A stretch of DNA of 35,641 nt from CAYNJF01 sp964351745 (GTDB lineage Bacteria > Pseudomonadota > Gammaproteobacteria > Berkiellales > Berkiellaceae). This document shows, piece by piece, positions 23,511 to 32,030 of this stretch (position 1 is the stretch's first letter; every line of letters begins with the position of its first letter). Both the position numbers and the translations under genes were made by a program. The notes under the pieces are model-generated. The model was not told the origin of the DNA. It made no database searches and was given only the letters and a program-made list of their open reading frames with translations. The DNA is taken from NCBI GenBank assembly GCA_964351745.1, contig CAYGPI010000012.1, positions 1 through 35,641 on the forward strand. Reading direction: 5' to 3'.

Positions 23511-24488
23511 GTGGTCGTTTTGAAATTAATAGAGCATACATTAACTATTCCAGAAGAAATGGCGAGTTTTCGTCTAGATAAAGCTTTATCAGAGCTTTTT
23601 CCACAGTATTCTCGCTCTAAATTAGTAGAATGGATTAAAAGTGGCCAAATTGCCGTGGATGGTCATAAATTATTGCCTAAATTCAAAGTGTTAGGCAAAG
23701 AAGAAGTTGTCATAAAAGCAAAGCTTGAAGGAGACACTGAGCATAAGCCTGAGCCTATAGTCTTAGATATTCAGTATGAAGATGAATATTTGCTTATTTT
23801 GAATAAAAGGGCCAATCAAGTGGTTCATCCTGCAGCCGGGCATCATAACGGCACCTTGCTTAATGGGTTGTTAAATCATTGCCCTGATTTGAATCAATTG
23901 CCTAGAGCTGGGATTGTCCACCGTTTAGATAAAGACACGACGGGCTTGATGGTTGTGGCTAAAACCCTAGAGGCTCACACAGGGCTAGTTAAACTGCTTC
24001 AAGATAGAGATATATCAAGACATTATTATGGGTTGGTTCAAGGCTATATGATTTCTGGTGGCACTGTTGAGACTCATTTTGCTCGCCATCCATTCAACCG
24101 ATTAAAAATGGCCGTCGTTAAAGATGGAAAGTTAGCTAGAACACACTATCGGGTGTTAAGACGCTATCCATCTCATACCCTGCTAGACATAAAGCTCGAT
24201 ACAGGCCGTACTCACCAAATTAGAGTACACATGAGCCATATCAAGTACCCGTTGGTGGGTGACCAACTTTATGGGGGTCGCTCTAAGCTGCCTAAAGGCT
24301 GCTCACCAGAGTTGCGCAACACTTTACTTAGTTTTGGGCGCCAAGCTTTACATGCCTACCGATTAGCTTTTGTGCACCCCATCACAGGTGAGTCTGTTGA
24401 TGTTCGCATCCCGCTTGCCCAGGATGTAGGCCATCTTCTGGGCCACCTGGGTGATCCAGATTTAGAAGCGACCCGTACTCAAGCATGA
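23511..24488 (+). CDS. rluD: 23S rRNA pseudouridine synthase RluD
   Basis: Converts uridines 1911, 1915 and 1917 of 23S rRNA helix 69 (E. coli numbering) to pseudouridine. An N-terminal S4 RNA-binding domain (FRLDKALSELFPQYSRSKL) is followed by the catalytic domain with GIVHRLDKDTTGL, where the Asp near residue 140 is the nucleophile, and TGRTHQIRVHM. Length (325) and sequence match E. coli RluD (326) throughout. The start is uncertain between the GTG at 23511 and the TTG at 23520; GGGGAG lies just upstream of both. In E. coli pgeF follows directly; here mscL and an unknown gene intervene. Confidence 0.97.
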   Translation: MVVLKLIEHTLTIPEEMASFRLDKALSELFPQYSRSKLVEWIKSGQIAVDGHKLLPKFKVLGKEEVVIKAKLEGDTEHKPEPIVLDIQYEDEYLLILNKRANQVVHPAAGHHNGTLLNGLLNHCPDLNQLPRAGIVHRLDKDTTGLMVVAKTLEAHTGLVKLLQDRDISRHYYGLVQGYMISGGTVETHFARHPFNRLKMAVVKDGKLARTHYRVLRRYPSHTLLDIKLDTGRTHQIRVHMSHIKYPLVGDQLYGGRSKLPKGCSPELRNTLLSFGRQALHAYRLAFVHPITGESVDVRIPLAQDVGHLLGHLGDPDLEATRTQA

Positions 24489-24827
24489 TCTCAGTGTCTT
24501 ACAAGGATGTAAGACATTAGCACTAAAGATTGTCAGCCAATTTTTATTGATTTTGTTTGTTTTTCAATGGAATCTTTTTCAACTGTTAGATTTATTTACA
24601 CATAGCCACACTCTCATCCACGAATCATGGATCGGCAAATGATGTGATATTTTTTTTGTCAGCTGTTTTTACAAGTTTGGCTTTTTCTTATTTTAAGCGC
24701 ATAGTCCACATTTTTTACAAGTTTTGATTTGAGTTGAATGGTTTCGTTTTACCTTCATTTTATGGCCTATCTATCTTGAAAAAAGTGTTTAAGATAAGAA
24801 GTAGAGACTATTTAAACGGATTTAAAT
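24489..24827. other. 339-bp intergenic region after rluD, with a hairpin
   Basis: No ORF is supported. Just after the rluD stop, TGTCTTACA (24495-24503) and TGTAAGACA (24508-24516) form a perfect 9-bp stem with an AGGA loop, without a following T-run. The rest is T-rich. TTGAAT (24734-24739) and TTTTAT (24758-24763) form a weak promoter candidate for the gene at 24828. Confidence 0.5.
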
Positions 24828-25220
24828 ATGACGACTTCATCTTTAAAAAATAATCCAAATCTTGCTTTGAAAAGATGTGGTGAGCTGGCGGAGAGTATTC
24901 AGCAGATGCTTGAGATGCAAAGTCATATGCTTCCATTGAGAGACATCGCTCTGTTGAAAAAACTAACTTTGAAGCTAAAAAGCGAGCACTGTATAGAAGC
25001 ACTAAACCACGCTAGCATCGAGTTCGCGGCCTTGAGTTTAAATCATCAAAATATTCTGACCGAGTTAGTTAAAATAGAAGCGTGCGCATCCCCAGCCATA
25101 GAGATGCAGCCTTTAAGTCGACCTATATTGTTTTCACAACAAAGAAAAGATCAAATTCAACCATCAGAGACGCCAAAATCATCCTTTGGTTTGCTGCATA
25201 CTCATCGATTAACTCGGTAA
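24828..25220 (+). CDS. 130-residue hypothetical protein
   Basis: No recognised family. The first ~85 residues look alpha-helical with regular leucines (LALKRCGELAESIQQMLEMQ, ALLKKLTLKLKSEH), possibly a helical bundle or short coiled coil. The last ~40 are polar, Pro/Ser/Gln-rich and basic at the end (LLHTHRLTR). No signal peptide or membrane segment is seen. The ribosome-binding site is weak. A good intrinsic terminator starts 17 bp after the stop, which supports a real, independently expressed gene. It lies between rluD and mscL, an interruption of a conserved gene order. Confidence 0.55.
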   Translation: MTTSSLKNNPNLALKRCGELAESIQQMLEMQSHMLPLRDIALLKKLTLKLKSEHCIEALNHASIEFAALSLNHQNILTELVKIEACASPAIEMQPLSRPILFSQQRKDQIQPSETPKSSFGLLHTHRLTR

Positions 25221-25237
25221 TACAATATCTCTCCTTG

Positions 25238-25261
25238 CCAGCCTACGGGCTGGTTTTTTTT
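25238..25261 (+). terminator. Intrinsic terminator of the gene at 24828
   Basis: CCAGCC pairs with GGCTGG around a TACG loop, followed by eight T residues (25254-25261). Confidence 0.88.
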
Positions 25262-25408
25262 GTTTAAAATAAAGTGGTTAAGAGACAATGCTGTGCTAAA
25301 ACTTGGATGGAAGCATCGTTTGGTATCGCGCTTAGTGGACGAAAGAAGTGTCATAGGTATATTATAAGCCCTATCAAATTGGTATATCATTTTTTTTGAG
25401 GGAATTTC

Positions 25409-25822
25409 ATGTTTAAAGAATTCAAAGCATTTGCGCTGAAAGGTAACATGGTCGATATGGCTGTTGGTATCATTATTGGTGCAGCTTTTAGTAAAATAGT
25501 GTCTTCATTAGTGAATGATTTAATCATGCCTCCGATTGGATTGTTGATGGGTAATGTTGATTTTTCTGATTTAAAATTGGTGCTTCAGCATCAAACACCA
25601 GCTCATCCTGAAGTGACGCTTAATTATGGTCTTTTTATAAATCACACCTTAGATTTTATGATTGTTTCATTTGCCATTTTTATGGTTGTGAAGCAAATGA
25701 ATAGACTAAAATCTAAAGAAATGCCTAAACCTAAAACTCAAAAGGAGTGTCCAAGCTGTTGCTCTCAAATCCCTTTAAAAGCGATCCGCTGTCCATTATG
25801 CACGTCTGAGTTGCCTAGTTGA
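25409..25822 (+). CDS. mscL: Large-conductance mechanosensitive channel MscL
   Basis: An inner-membrane pentameric channel that opens under membrane tension during osmotic downshock. The N-terminal helix and TM1 (FKEFKAFALKGNMVDMAV, then GIIIGAAFSKIVSSLVND) match the family very closely, followed by IMPPIGLLMGNVDFSDL, a periplasmic loop, and TM2 at about residues 75-97. The C-terminal tail carries two cysteine pairs (CPSCC and CPLC), a zinc-ribbon-like ending known from a subset of MscL proteins. At 137 residues the length is normal. GAGGGA precedes the ATG. Confidence 0.96.
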   Translation: MFKEFKAFALKGNMVDMAVGIIIGAAFSKIVSSLVNDLIMPPIGLLMGNVDFSDLKLVLQHQTPAHPEVTLNYGLFINHTLDFMIVSFAIFMVVKQMNRLKSKEMPKPKTQKECPSCCSQIPLKAIRCPLCTSELPS

Positions 25823-25913
25823 TTCTAGATCTCTTAGAATTTTGAGAATACGCTTGATTTGATGACCAAGCTTGTTTAGGCTGTATGATAGTTCATAGCC
25901 TGGAGTTTTGGTC

Positions 25914-26648
25914 ATGTCCTTACCTTTTTTAATGGCTAATTGGCCAGCTTCTAGCCATATTCATGCGTGTACGACTTTTCGATCGCATCCTTACTCAAAT
26001 TCAGATTTTAATCTTAGCCCGTTTGTTGGCTGTAAAGAGAGCGCCCAAAAAAATCGGATGATTCTTTCTCAAGCTCTAGAGCTTTCATGCCCTCTACCTT
26101 GGTTAAAACAAGTTCATGGCAGTGATGTTGTTGAGGCTACAAATCAATCTCTGAATGTTCAAGCTGATGGCAGTTGGACACAAAGCATGAATCAAGTTTG
26201 TGTTGTTTTAACAGCGGATTGCTTGCCAATCGTTTTAACAGATGAGTTAGGCTCCGTCATTTGTGCTTTACATGGAGGGTGGCGAGGGTTAGCTCAGGGT
26301 ATTATTGAGCAAGGCGTCACTAAACTTCGGCAAGTGAGCTCGACTCCGTTAATGGCTTGGTTAGGCCCAGCCATAGGACCACAGTCTTTTCAGGTTGGTC
26401 CAGAGGTCAGAGAGGCCTTTGTGACTGATCAGCCGTGCTTGGAGAGTGCTTTTACGCCTGATAGCTCTCGAGTAGGGCATTTTCTTGGCAATCTATATGA
26501 GGTTGCAAAGCTTCAATTAAATTTACTTGGTGTTGATCAGGTTTATGGGGGCGATTTTTGTACGTACACTGATTGTGATAGGTTTTTTTCTTATAGAAAA
26601 GAGTCAGCGTGTGGCCGCATGGCCACACTGATTTGGCGATCAGATTAA
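25914..26648 (+). CDS. pgeF: PgeF/YfiH multicopper-oxidase-like peptidoglycan editing factor
   Basis: A purine-nucleoside-phosphorylase/laccase-domain protein. In E. coli it removes misincorporated residues from peptidoglycan precursors; related enzymes act on purine nucleosides. Metal-site motifs are visible: WLKQVHGSDVV, TADCLPIVL, HGGWRG and the closing FCTYTDCDRFFSYR. Its 244 residues match E. coli YfiH (243). The ATG at 25914 has TGGAG 8 bp upstream and fits the family N-terminus better than the TTG at 25908. Its stop overlaps the convergent small gene by 4 bp. In E. coli it sits between rluD and clpB. Confidence 0.95.
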   Translation: MSLPFLMANWPASSHIHACTTFRSHPYSNSDFNLSPFVGCKESAQKNRMILSQALELSCPLPWLKQVHGSDVVEATNQSLNVQADGSWTQSMNQVCVVLTADCLPIVLTDELGSVICALHGGWRGLAQGIIEQGVTKLRQVSSTPLMAWLGPAIGPQSFQVGPEVREAFVTDQPCLESAFTPDSSRVGHFLGNLYEVAKLQLNLLGVDQVYGGDFCTYTDCDRFFSYRKESACGRMATLIWRSD

Positions 26649-26884
26649 AGCAATGTTGGGTTCATCATAAATGGCTCAATGGCGGCATTCAAGGCGCTGA
26701 ACTTATCTGGGTATTCCATTGGGCAACTAATGTGCAAGCTATCAGTCACATCTAAAATGTCATAATGATCGGGACCTAATAACAAAGCAACCGCATCTGA
26801 TTTGGCTTGATAGCAATCTGCCATGTTAATGTCTAACATTGCGCCGCTAATAGTGTTGCATTGCTTAACGTTTAATACCTTCAT
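26645..26884 (-). CDS. Small peptide with a double-glycine-like leader
   Basis: A 79-residue product from the ATG at 26884, with a perfect AAGGAG ribosome-binding site; an upstream ATG at 26932 lacks one. The N-terminus MKVLNVKQCNTISGA resembles double-glycine leaders of bacteriocins and microcins (M-K/R-x-L-x-x-x-E-L-x-x-I/V-S-G-G/A). The usual Glu-Leu is replaced by Gln-Cys, so the match is partial. The remainder has two further cysteines and is acidic and mixed, not the Gly-rich core of classical class II bacteriocins. No peptidase-domain exporter or immunity gene is in the window. It may be a secreted peptide or an unrelated small protein. Confidence 0.5.
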   Translation of the reverse strand: MKVLNVKQCNTISGAMLDINMADCYQAKSDAVALLLGPDHYDILDVTDSLHISCPMEYPDKFSALNAAIEPFMMNPTLL

Positions 26885-26977
26885 GTTCTCTCCTTGAGTT
26901 GTTGGATCCTTCACAACTGTACAATTTTTCAAAGAGCTTTTGAAGTCTTTTTCCTAGACTCTTGTGATGCTTTGCGC

Positions 26978-26983
26978 TATAAT
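26978..26983 (+). promoter_or_regulatory. -10 element candidate for the gene at 27031
   Basis: A perfect TATAAT lies 47 bp before the ATG. No clear -35 is present at 16-18 bp upstream. Confidence 0.4.
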
Positions 26984-27030
26984 GTTACCTAGCTAAATAC
27001 TGGCTATTGACTCATTTCAAGGAGGTCCAT

Positions 27031-27792
27031 ATGCCCTATGAATTTAAGCATTTGATTAGTTTACTTCGTGCCAAAGAGCAGTTTGCAGAGCAACTGCAGG
27101 CCGCGGTGGGCATGACGCCAGAGCAAGCCAAAGACGAAGCATTTAAGATGAGCCCTGGTAGTCTTTCTCAAGTTTACTTTGATCTAACAAGAGCTCCCTA
27201 CGTAAGCTTAAGCCATAAACCAACTGGTGTTTTTTCAGATTCTTTTGAGTTTAATTCAGAGCGAGATGCTCAACAGTTTTTGGACTTAATAACTCAAGAA
27301 AGATCTAAGCAGGCGTACCTTACAAAGTATCTTCAGCAGGGTGGTTTTATGAATACTGCTGAGCTATTAATCATGTATTATTTTAGCACCGTCGTTAATG
27401 ATGAAGATAAGATTTTACTCGATGTAGCTAATAGGAAATCAGAAATAACAGTAGAAGATGATGGATCCATCCTTTTTAGAGAATCATTTGATATACCCTC
27501 TATAAAATTAACTGATGGCACTGTCTATACGCCAGAAAGTGGCTCGGTCGCAACGATTACCTTAGAATCAAGGATCTCAATGAATCCTCAAGGTGAACTA
27601 TCACATGACTTTAGTGATATTCAAATTACAGCACATGATAAAATTGCAGAAAAATTATTTCATGATCCGACAGGTCCAATGATGAAATTCCTCTCATGGA
27701 TCAAAGATGTTGTTCAGTCTATCTTTAGTCAATCTGTTCGTGAGCATAATCTAGAGATGGCTAAAATTCCTACGCCGCGTAAAAAGCTCTAA
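27031..27792 (+). CDS. 253-residue hypothetical protein
   Basis: No family recognised. The ATG at 27031 has a perfect AAGGAGGT ribosome-binding site, so this start is firm; a TTG 24 bp upstream is not needed. The N-terminal ~60 residues are helical (LISLLRAKEQFAEQL). A middle region around residues 60-190 alternates strands and acidic loops (SFEFNSERDAQQFLDL, ITVEDDGSILFRESFD). The C-terminal part is helical with an amphipathic stretch (MKFLSWIKDVVQSIF) and a basic end (PTPRKKL). No signal peptide or membrane anchor. A hairpin follows the stop. It is placed between pgeF and clpB, where other gammaproteobacteria have nothing. Confidence 0.7.
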   Translation: MPYEFKHLISLLRAKEQFAEQLQAAVGMTPEQAKDEAFKMSPGSLSQVYFDLTRAPYVSLSHKPTGVFSDSFEFNSERDAQQFLDLITQERSKQAYLTKYLQQGGFMNTAELLIMYYFSTVVNDEDKILLDVANRKSEITVEDDGSILFRESFDIPSIKLTDGTVYTPESGSVATITLESRISMNPQGELSHDFSDIQITAHDKIAEKLFHDPTGPMMKFLSWIKDVVQSIFSQSVREHNLEMAKIPTPRKKL

Positions 27793-27802
27793 ATATCATG
27801 AT

Positions 27803-27838
27803 AAAGATTGAGCTCTATGTTTTAAGTGCTCAATCTTT
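27803..27838. terminator. Hairpin after the gene at 27031
   Basis: AAAGATTGAGC (27803-27813) and GCTCAATCTTT (27828-27838) form an 11-bp perfect stem with a 14-nt loop, 10 bp after the stop. Only a short T3 closes the stem, so its strength as a terminator is doubtful. Confidence 0.45.
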
Positions 27839-27938
27839 CCAATATTTAAATCCCTATAGATCTACCAAGCTTGTTTTCTTTCCAAATTAGCTATCAATGC
27901 GCGCAGTTAATAGCTAATTAACTAAAAAGGCATTGAGT

Positions 27939-27967
27939 CTTTAAATGTTTTTAATCATCCCCATATT
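27939..27967 (+). promoter_or_regulatory. Sigma-32 (RpoH) heat-shock promoter of clpB
   Basis: CTTTAAA (27939-27945) matches the -35 consensus CTTGAAA at 6 of 7 bases. After 13 bp comes CCCCATATT (27959-27967), a full match to the -10 consensus CCCCATNT. The clpB ATG is about 60 bp downstream. Confidence 0.8.
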
Positions 27968-28027
27968 CATATCAAGAGTTAGCATGTAATAGCTGCTATG
28001 ATTCATTAAAAATAATGGAGTGATTGA

Positions 28028-30598
28028 ATGCGGATTGACAAACTTACAAATAAATTTCAGGCAGCTTTAGCTGATGCACAATCATTAGCCGTTGGCCGTG
28101 GACATGCTGCTATTGAGCCGATCCATGTCTTATCAGCGCTGTTAAATCAAGATGGCTCATTAGCCACACATATCTTTAGAAATGCTGGGGCAGATGTCGC
28201 ACAATTGCGCTCTTTAGTACAGCAAGCTCTAGAAAGTCTGCCAACTCTTGGTACGCAAACTGGCGATATGAATATCTCTCAAGATTTGGCAAAACTTTTT
28301 AACATCACTGATAAATATGCCCAAGATAGAAAGGATGCTTTTATTTCCAGTGAGTTATTTTTGTTGAGTTTACTTGAAGATAAGCAGCATGCGGGTAAAA
28401 TTTTACAAACGTGTAATCTAAATAAGCAAAAGTTAGAAAAAGCCATTGATAAAATTAGAGCTGGTGAAGTGGTTTCTGATCAAAATGCAGAAGATAATCG
28501 CCAGGCTCTTGAAAAATATACCATTGACTTAACCGAGCGTGCAGAGCAAGGAAAACTTGATCCTGTGATTGGTCGAGATGAAGAAATTCGACGTACTATT
28601 CAGGTTTTACAGCGCCGAACAAAAAATAATCCCGTTTTAATCGGTGAGCCTGGTGTCGGTAAAACAGCCATTGTGGAAGGTTTAGCACAAAGGATTGTGA
28701 ATCATGAAGTGCCAGAAGGCTTGCAAAACAAGCGAGTTTTATCTTTAGATCTAGGGGCTTTGATTGCGGGTGCTAAATTTCGTGGTGAGTTTGAGGAGCG
28801 TTTAAAGTCTGTTTTAAAAGATTTGTCAAAGCAGGATGGGCAAATCATTCTTTTCATTGATGAAATTCATACTATGGTTGGCGCTGGTAAGGCAGAAGGT
28901 GCCATGGACGCCGGCAATATGCTTAAACCTGCTTTAGCAAGAGGAGAATTGCATTGTGTTGGCGCGACAACGTTAGATGAGTATAGACAGTTTATTGAAA
29001 AAGATGCGGCTCTAGAAAGGCGTTTTCAAAAAGTGTTGGTTGATCAGCCTAGCACTGAAGACACCATTGCCATTTTGAGAGGGCTTAAAGAGCGCTATGA
29101 AGTGCATCATGGAGTCGAAATCACGGATCCTGCTATCGTGGCCGCAGCAACGTTATCTCAAAGATATATTACTGATAGGATGTTGCCAGATAAAGCGATT
29201 GATTTAATTGATGAAGCAGCAAGCCGAATTCGTATGGCGATTGACTCAAAACCTGAACCTCTCGATAAACTTGAGCGTAGATTAATCAAATATAAAATTG
29301 AGCGAGAGGCTTTAAAAAAAGAAAGTGATGAAGCTTCTATTAAGCGCTTAGGTGAGCTAGAAGATAATATTGTTAAGGTTGAGAAAGAGTATGCAGAATT
29401 AGAGGAAATTTGGAAAACTGAAAAGGCAGCAGTCCATGGTGCTCAGAATATTAAGGAAGCTTTAGATAAAGCAAGAACGGCTTTAGAGGCAGCGCAACGA
29501 GCAGGAGATCTAGCTCGTCTTGCTGAGCTACAATACGGTAAAATTCCAGAGTTAGAAAAGCAGTTTGCACAAGCAAGCCAATTAGATGCCAGTGAAAATA
29601 CGCTTTTAAAAAATAAAGTCAGCGAAGAAGAAATTGCTGAGGTCGTTTCTAAGTGGACAGGTATTCCAGTCAGTCGAATGCTAGAAGGCGAGCGAGAAAA
29701 ACTGCTCCAGATGGAGCAAACTTTGGCTCAACGGATTATCGGTCAGAATGAAGCCTTGAGTGTTGTTGCTGACGCGATTCGTCGCTCCAGAGCTGGTCTT
29801 GGCGACCCACAAGCACCGATTGGATCATTCTTGTTTTTAGGTCCAACGGGTGTTGGTAAAACAGAGCTCTGTAAAGCTTTGGCACAATTTATGTTCAACA
29901 CAGAAGATGCGATGGTTCGTATTGATATGTCTGAATTTATGGAGAAACATGCGGTTTCCAGGTTGGTCGGCGCTCCTCCTGGTTATGTAGGTTATGAAGA
30001 AGGCGGGTATTTAACAGAAGCGGTGAGAAGAAGACCTTACAGTATTATTTTACTTGATGAGGTTGAAAAGGCTCATCCAGATGTTTTCAATATCTTACTT
30101 CAGGTTTTAGATGATGGTCGTTTAACGGACAGTCAAGGTCGAACGGTTGATTTTAAAAATACAGTGATCATCATGACCTCAAATATCGGAGCACAAGTTA
30201 TCCAAGAGATGTCATCAAAGCCATATGAGGTTATGAAACAGGTGATCCAAGACATGCTTAGCCAGCATTTTAAACCTGAATTTATCAATCGGATTGATGA
30301 AACAGTTGTGTTTCATGCTTTAGCTCAAGAGCATATTCAAAGCATTTGTAAAATCCAGATCCAGGATTTAATCCTTAGGTTACAGCAAAGAGACCTTGGC
30401 TTTGAGATGACTGACGCGGCTCTTGCGAAACTAGCTCAGGCAGGATTCGATCCGATTTATGGGGCACGTCCTTTAAGAAGAGTGATACGTCAACAGATAG
30501 AGAATCCATTGTCTAAGTCAATGATTGCTGGTGCATACCAACCTGGAGATATCATTAAAGTCGATGTAGATGAGCAAGGCTTTTGTTTTAGCGTTTAA
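28028..30598 (+). CDS. clpB: ClpB disaggregase
   Basis: Hexameric AAA+ chaperone that pulls proteins out of aggregates together with DnaK. An N-terminal Clp_N domain (residues ~1-145) is followed by AAA1 with Walker A GEPGVGKT (Lys212), a coiled-coil middle domain (~410-525), AAA2 with Walker A GPTGVGKT (Lys611) and a C-terminal D2 small domain. Both lysines fall at E. coli positions. The length (856) is normal. GGAG precedes the ATG. An internal start giving the short ClpB form is possible but was not resolved. Expression is likely heat-inducible through the sigma-32 promoter upstream. Confidence 0.99.
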   Translation: MRIDKLTNKFQAALADAQSLAVGRGHAAIEPIHVLSALLNQDGSLATHIFRNAGADVAQLRSLVQQALESLPTLGTQTGDMNISQDLAKLFNITDKYAQDRKDAFISSELFLLSLLEDKQHAGKILQTCNLNKQKLEKAIDKIRAGEVVSDQNAEDNRQALEKYTIDLTERAEQGKLDPVIGRDEEIRRTIQVLQRRTKNNPVLIGEPGVGKTAIVEGLAQRIVNHEVPEGLQNKRVLSLDLGALIAGAKFRGEFEERLKSVLKDLSKQDGQIILFIDEIHTMVGAGKAEGAMDAGNMLKPALARGELHCVGATTLDEYRQFIEKDAALERRFQKVLVDQPSTEDTIAILRGLKERYEVHHGVEITDPAIVAAATLSQRYITDRMLPDKAIDLIDEAASRIRMAIDSKPEPLDKLERRLIKYKIEREALKKESDEASIKRLGELEDNIVKVEKEYAELEEIWKTEKAAVHGAQNIKEALDKARTALEAAQRAGDLARLAELQYGKIPELEKQFAQASQLDASENTLLKNKVSEEEIAEVVSKWTGIPVSRMLEGEREKLLQMEQTLAQRIIGQNEALSVVADAIRRSRAGLGDPQAPIGSFLFLGPTGVGKTELCKALAQFMFNTEDAMVRIDMSEFMEKHAVSRLVGAPPGYVGYEEGGYLTEAVRRRPYSIILLDEVEKAHPDVFNILLQVLDDGRLTDSQGRTVDFKNTVIIMTSNIGAQVIQEMSSKPYEVMKQVIQDMLSQHFKPEFINRIDETVVFHALAQEHIQSICKIQIQDLILRLQQRDLGFEMTDAALAKLAQAGFDPIYGARPLRRVIRQQIENPLSKSMIAGAYQPGDIIKVDVDEQGFCFSV

Positions 30599-30611
30599 GC
30601 ATACTTTAACA

Positions 30612-30923
30612 TTATAAAGTGATCTGGCCGCCGGTTTGACCTTGGATCCCAGCAATCAGGTAGGCCATTTCACTTTGTAACTCCGAAATCAACTCTTGAT
30701 TAGATTGATATTTTTCAACGAACTGTAAGATAGCTCTTAAGCGCGTAATGATCCCTCTTTTGCCTGGGAAGTCATCGATGATTAGATCTAAGTCCATAGC
30801 TGGATTGATAGGTATTAAACAGTCAGTTAATATTTTGATTTGCTCTTCGCTGAAAGTATGATCAGCAATGTAATCTAAAGCTTGGGTAATTTCTTCAACT
30901 TCCTGTAATTCAGGCTCAGCCAT
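30612..30923 (-). CDS. 103-residue hypothetical protein
   Basis: An acidic, probably all-helical protein with no recognised family. It begins MAEPELQEVEEITQALDYI, has a middle segment NPAMDLDLIIDDFPGKRG and ends in a Gln/Gly-rich stretch. No signal peptide is visible. The ribosome-binding site (AGAGAT) is weak. It ends 13 bp from the clpB stop on the opposite strand and is divergent from the DUF455 gene. The steady codon pattern and acidic N-terminus suggest a real gene, but function is unknown. Confidence 0.6.
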   Translation of the reverse strand: MAEPELQEVEEITQALDYIADHTFSEEQIKILTDCLIPINPAMDLDLIIDDFPGKRGIITRLRAILQFVEKYQSNQELISELQSEMAYLIAGIQGQTGGQITL

Positions 30924-31113
30924 GGTTATCTCTTCTATAAGTAAACTGTCTCTCTTATTAAGAGTAGGGTATAATCATGCAAATTTTGTAATTATTTCCT
31001 AATTTCCTATAAAAAATTATATAAATGGCTTTTATTTTAAGCCTAATCCAGGGAATGACTGGTCAAATAAGCATCCATTCATCACTTTTATTGTCTTAGA
31101 GTCATCATAAATA

Positions 31114-31917
31114 ATGAATAAAACTTTCTTTTTCTCTCAAGTTCAGGCTTTACTCAAGTTAACTTGTTATCTTGAGAAAACACGCGGCGTTTTTGAGCTC
31201 TATTGGCGCTATGAACGAGCGCAGGTCACTTTTGAGAATGATTTTTTGCCACCAGCGGCTTGTGAAAGTGGACGTCCCTCTAAGCCTGCTTTAGTGCCAG
31301 CGAATCAATGCTCAACTCGTGATTTTAGTCGTATAGAAGGACGCGCGGCCTTATTGCATGCACTTGCTCATATTGAATTTAATGCCATTAATCTTGCGCT
31401 GGATGCTTGTTTGAGATTTCAAAAGATGCCGCGAAAATATTATGAAGATTGGTTGCTTGTTGCCAAGGAAGAGGCTTATCATTTTACGTTACTAAGGGCT
31501 CATTTAAATACTTTAGGTTATGATTATGGCGATTTTCCAGCGCATAGTGGGTTATGGGAGATGGCTGAAAAGACATCTCATGATTGTTTGGCTCGCATGG
31601 GTTGTGTGCCTAGGCTTTTAGAAGCCAGAGGTTTAGATGTGGCGCCTCAAATTATCGCAAAATTGAAAAAATATGATCTAAACGCTGCGACTTTACTTGA
31701 AATTATTATGCGTGATGAAGAAAAACATGTCCTCATTGGGAACCATTGGTTCTATTATCTTTGTAAAGAGCAGGGGAAGCCACCTTTAGACACTTTTAAG
31801 CAATTGGTGACTGAGTTTGCGCCTCAACATTTACGCAAGCCCTTGGCCAAAGAGGCTAGGTTACGCGCAGGATTTAAAGAAGATGAGTTAAGTTGGATAG
31901 AATCAGCTATCTCTTAG
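31114..31917 (+). CDS. DUF455 family ferritin-like protein
   Basis: A 267-residue protein of the DUF455/ferritin-like superfamily. Ligand-like Glu and His residues occur in order along the helices: ALLHALAHIEFNAINLALD (residues ~90-108), AKEEAYHFTLLRAHL (~128-142) and MRDEEKHVLIGNHWF (~199-213). This spacing is that of carboxylate-bridged diiron proteins. The reaction is unknown; some relatives resemble the tRNA hydroxylase MiaE. It stands alone between a divergent hypothetical gene and a small membrane-protein gene. There is no strong ribosome-binding site. Confidence 0.85.
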   Translation: MNKTFFFSQVQALLKLTCYLEKTRGVFELYWRYERAQVTFENDFLPPAACESGRPSKPALVPANQCSTRDFSRIEGRAALLHALAHIEFNAINLALDACLRFQKMPRKYYEDWLLVAKEEAYHFTLLRAHLNTLGYDYGDFPAHSGLWEMAEKTSHDCLARMGCVPRLLEARGLDVAPQIIAKLKKYDLNAATLLEIIMRDEEKHVLIGNHWFYYLCKEQGKPPLDTFKQLVTEFAPQHLRKPLAKEARLRAGFKEDELSWIESAIS

Positions 31918-32030
31918 AGTCCTCTAGTTGTGCGCCCTTTAAAATGGTTATAGTTGCTGAGAGATTCGCGGTAAGATATGCTAGGTTGAGAAGTGAGCGA
32001 TCAATTTAACTAAGTAGGTTTCATAGCTAT

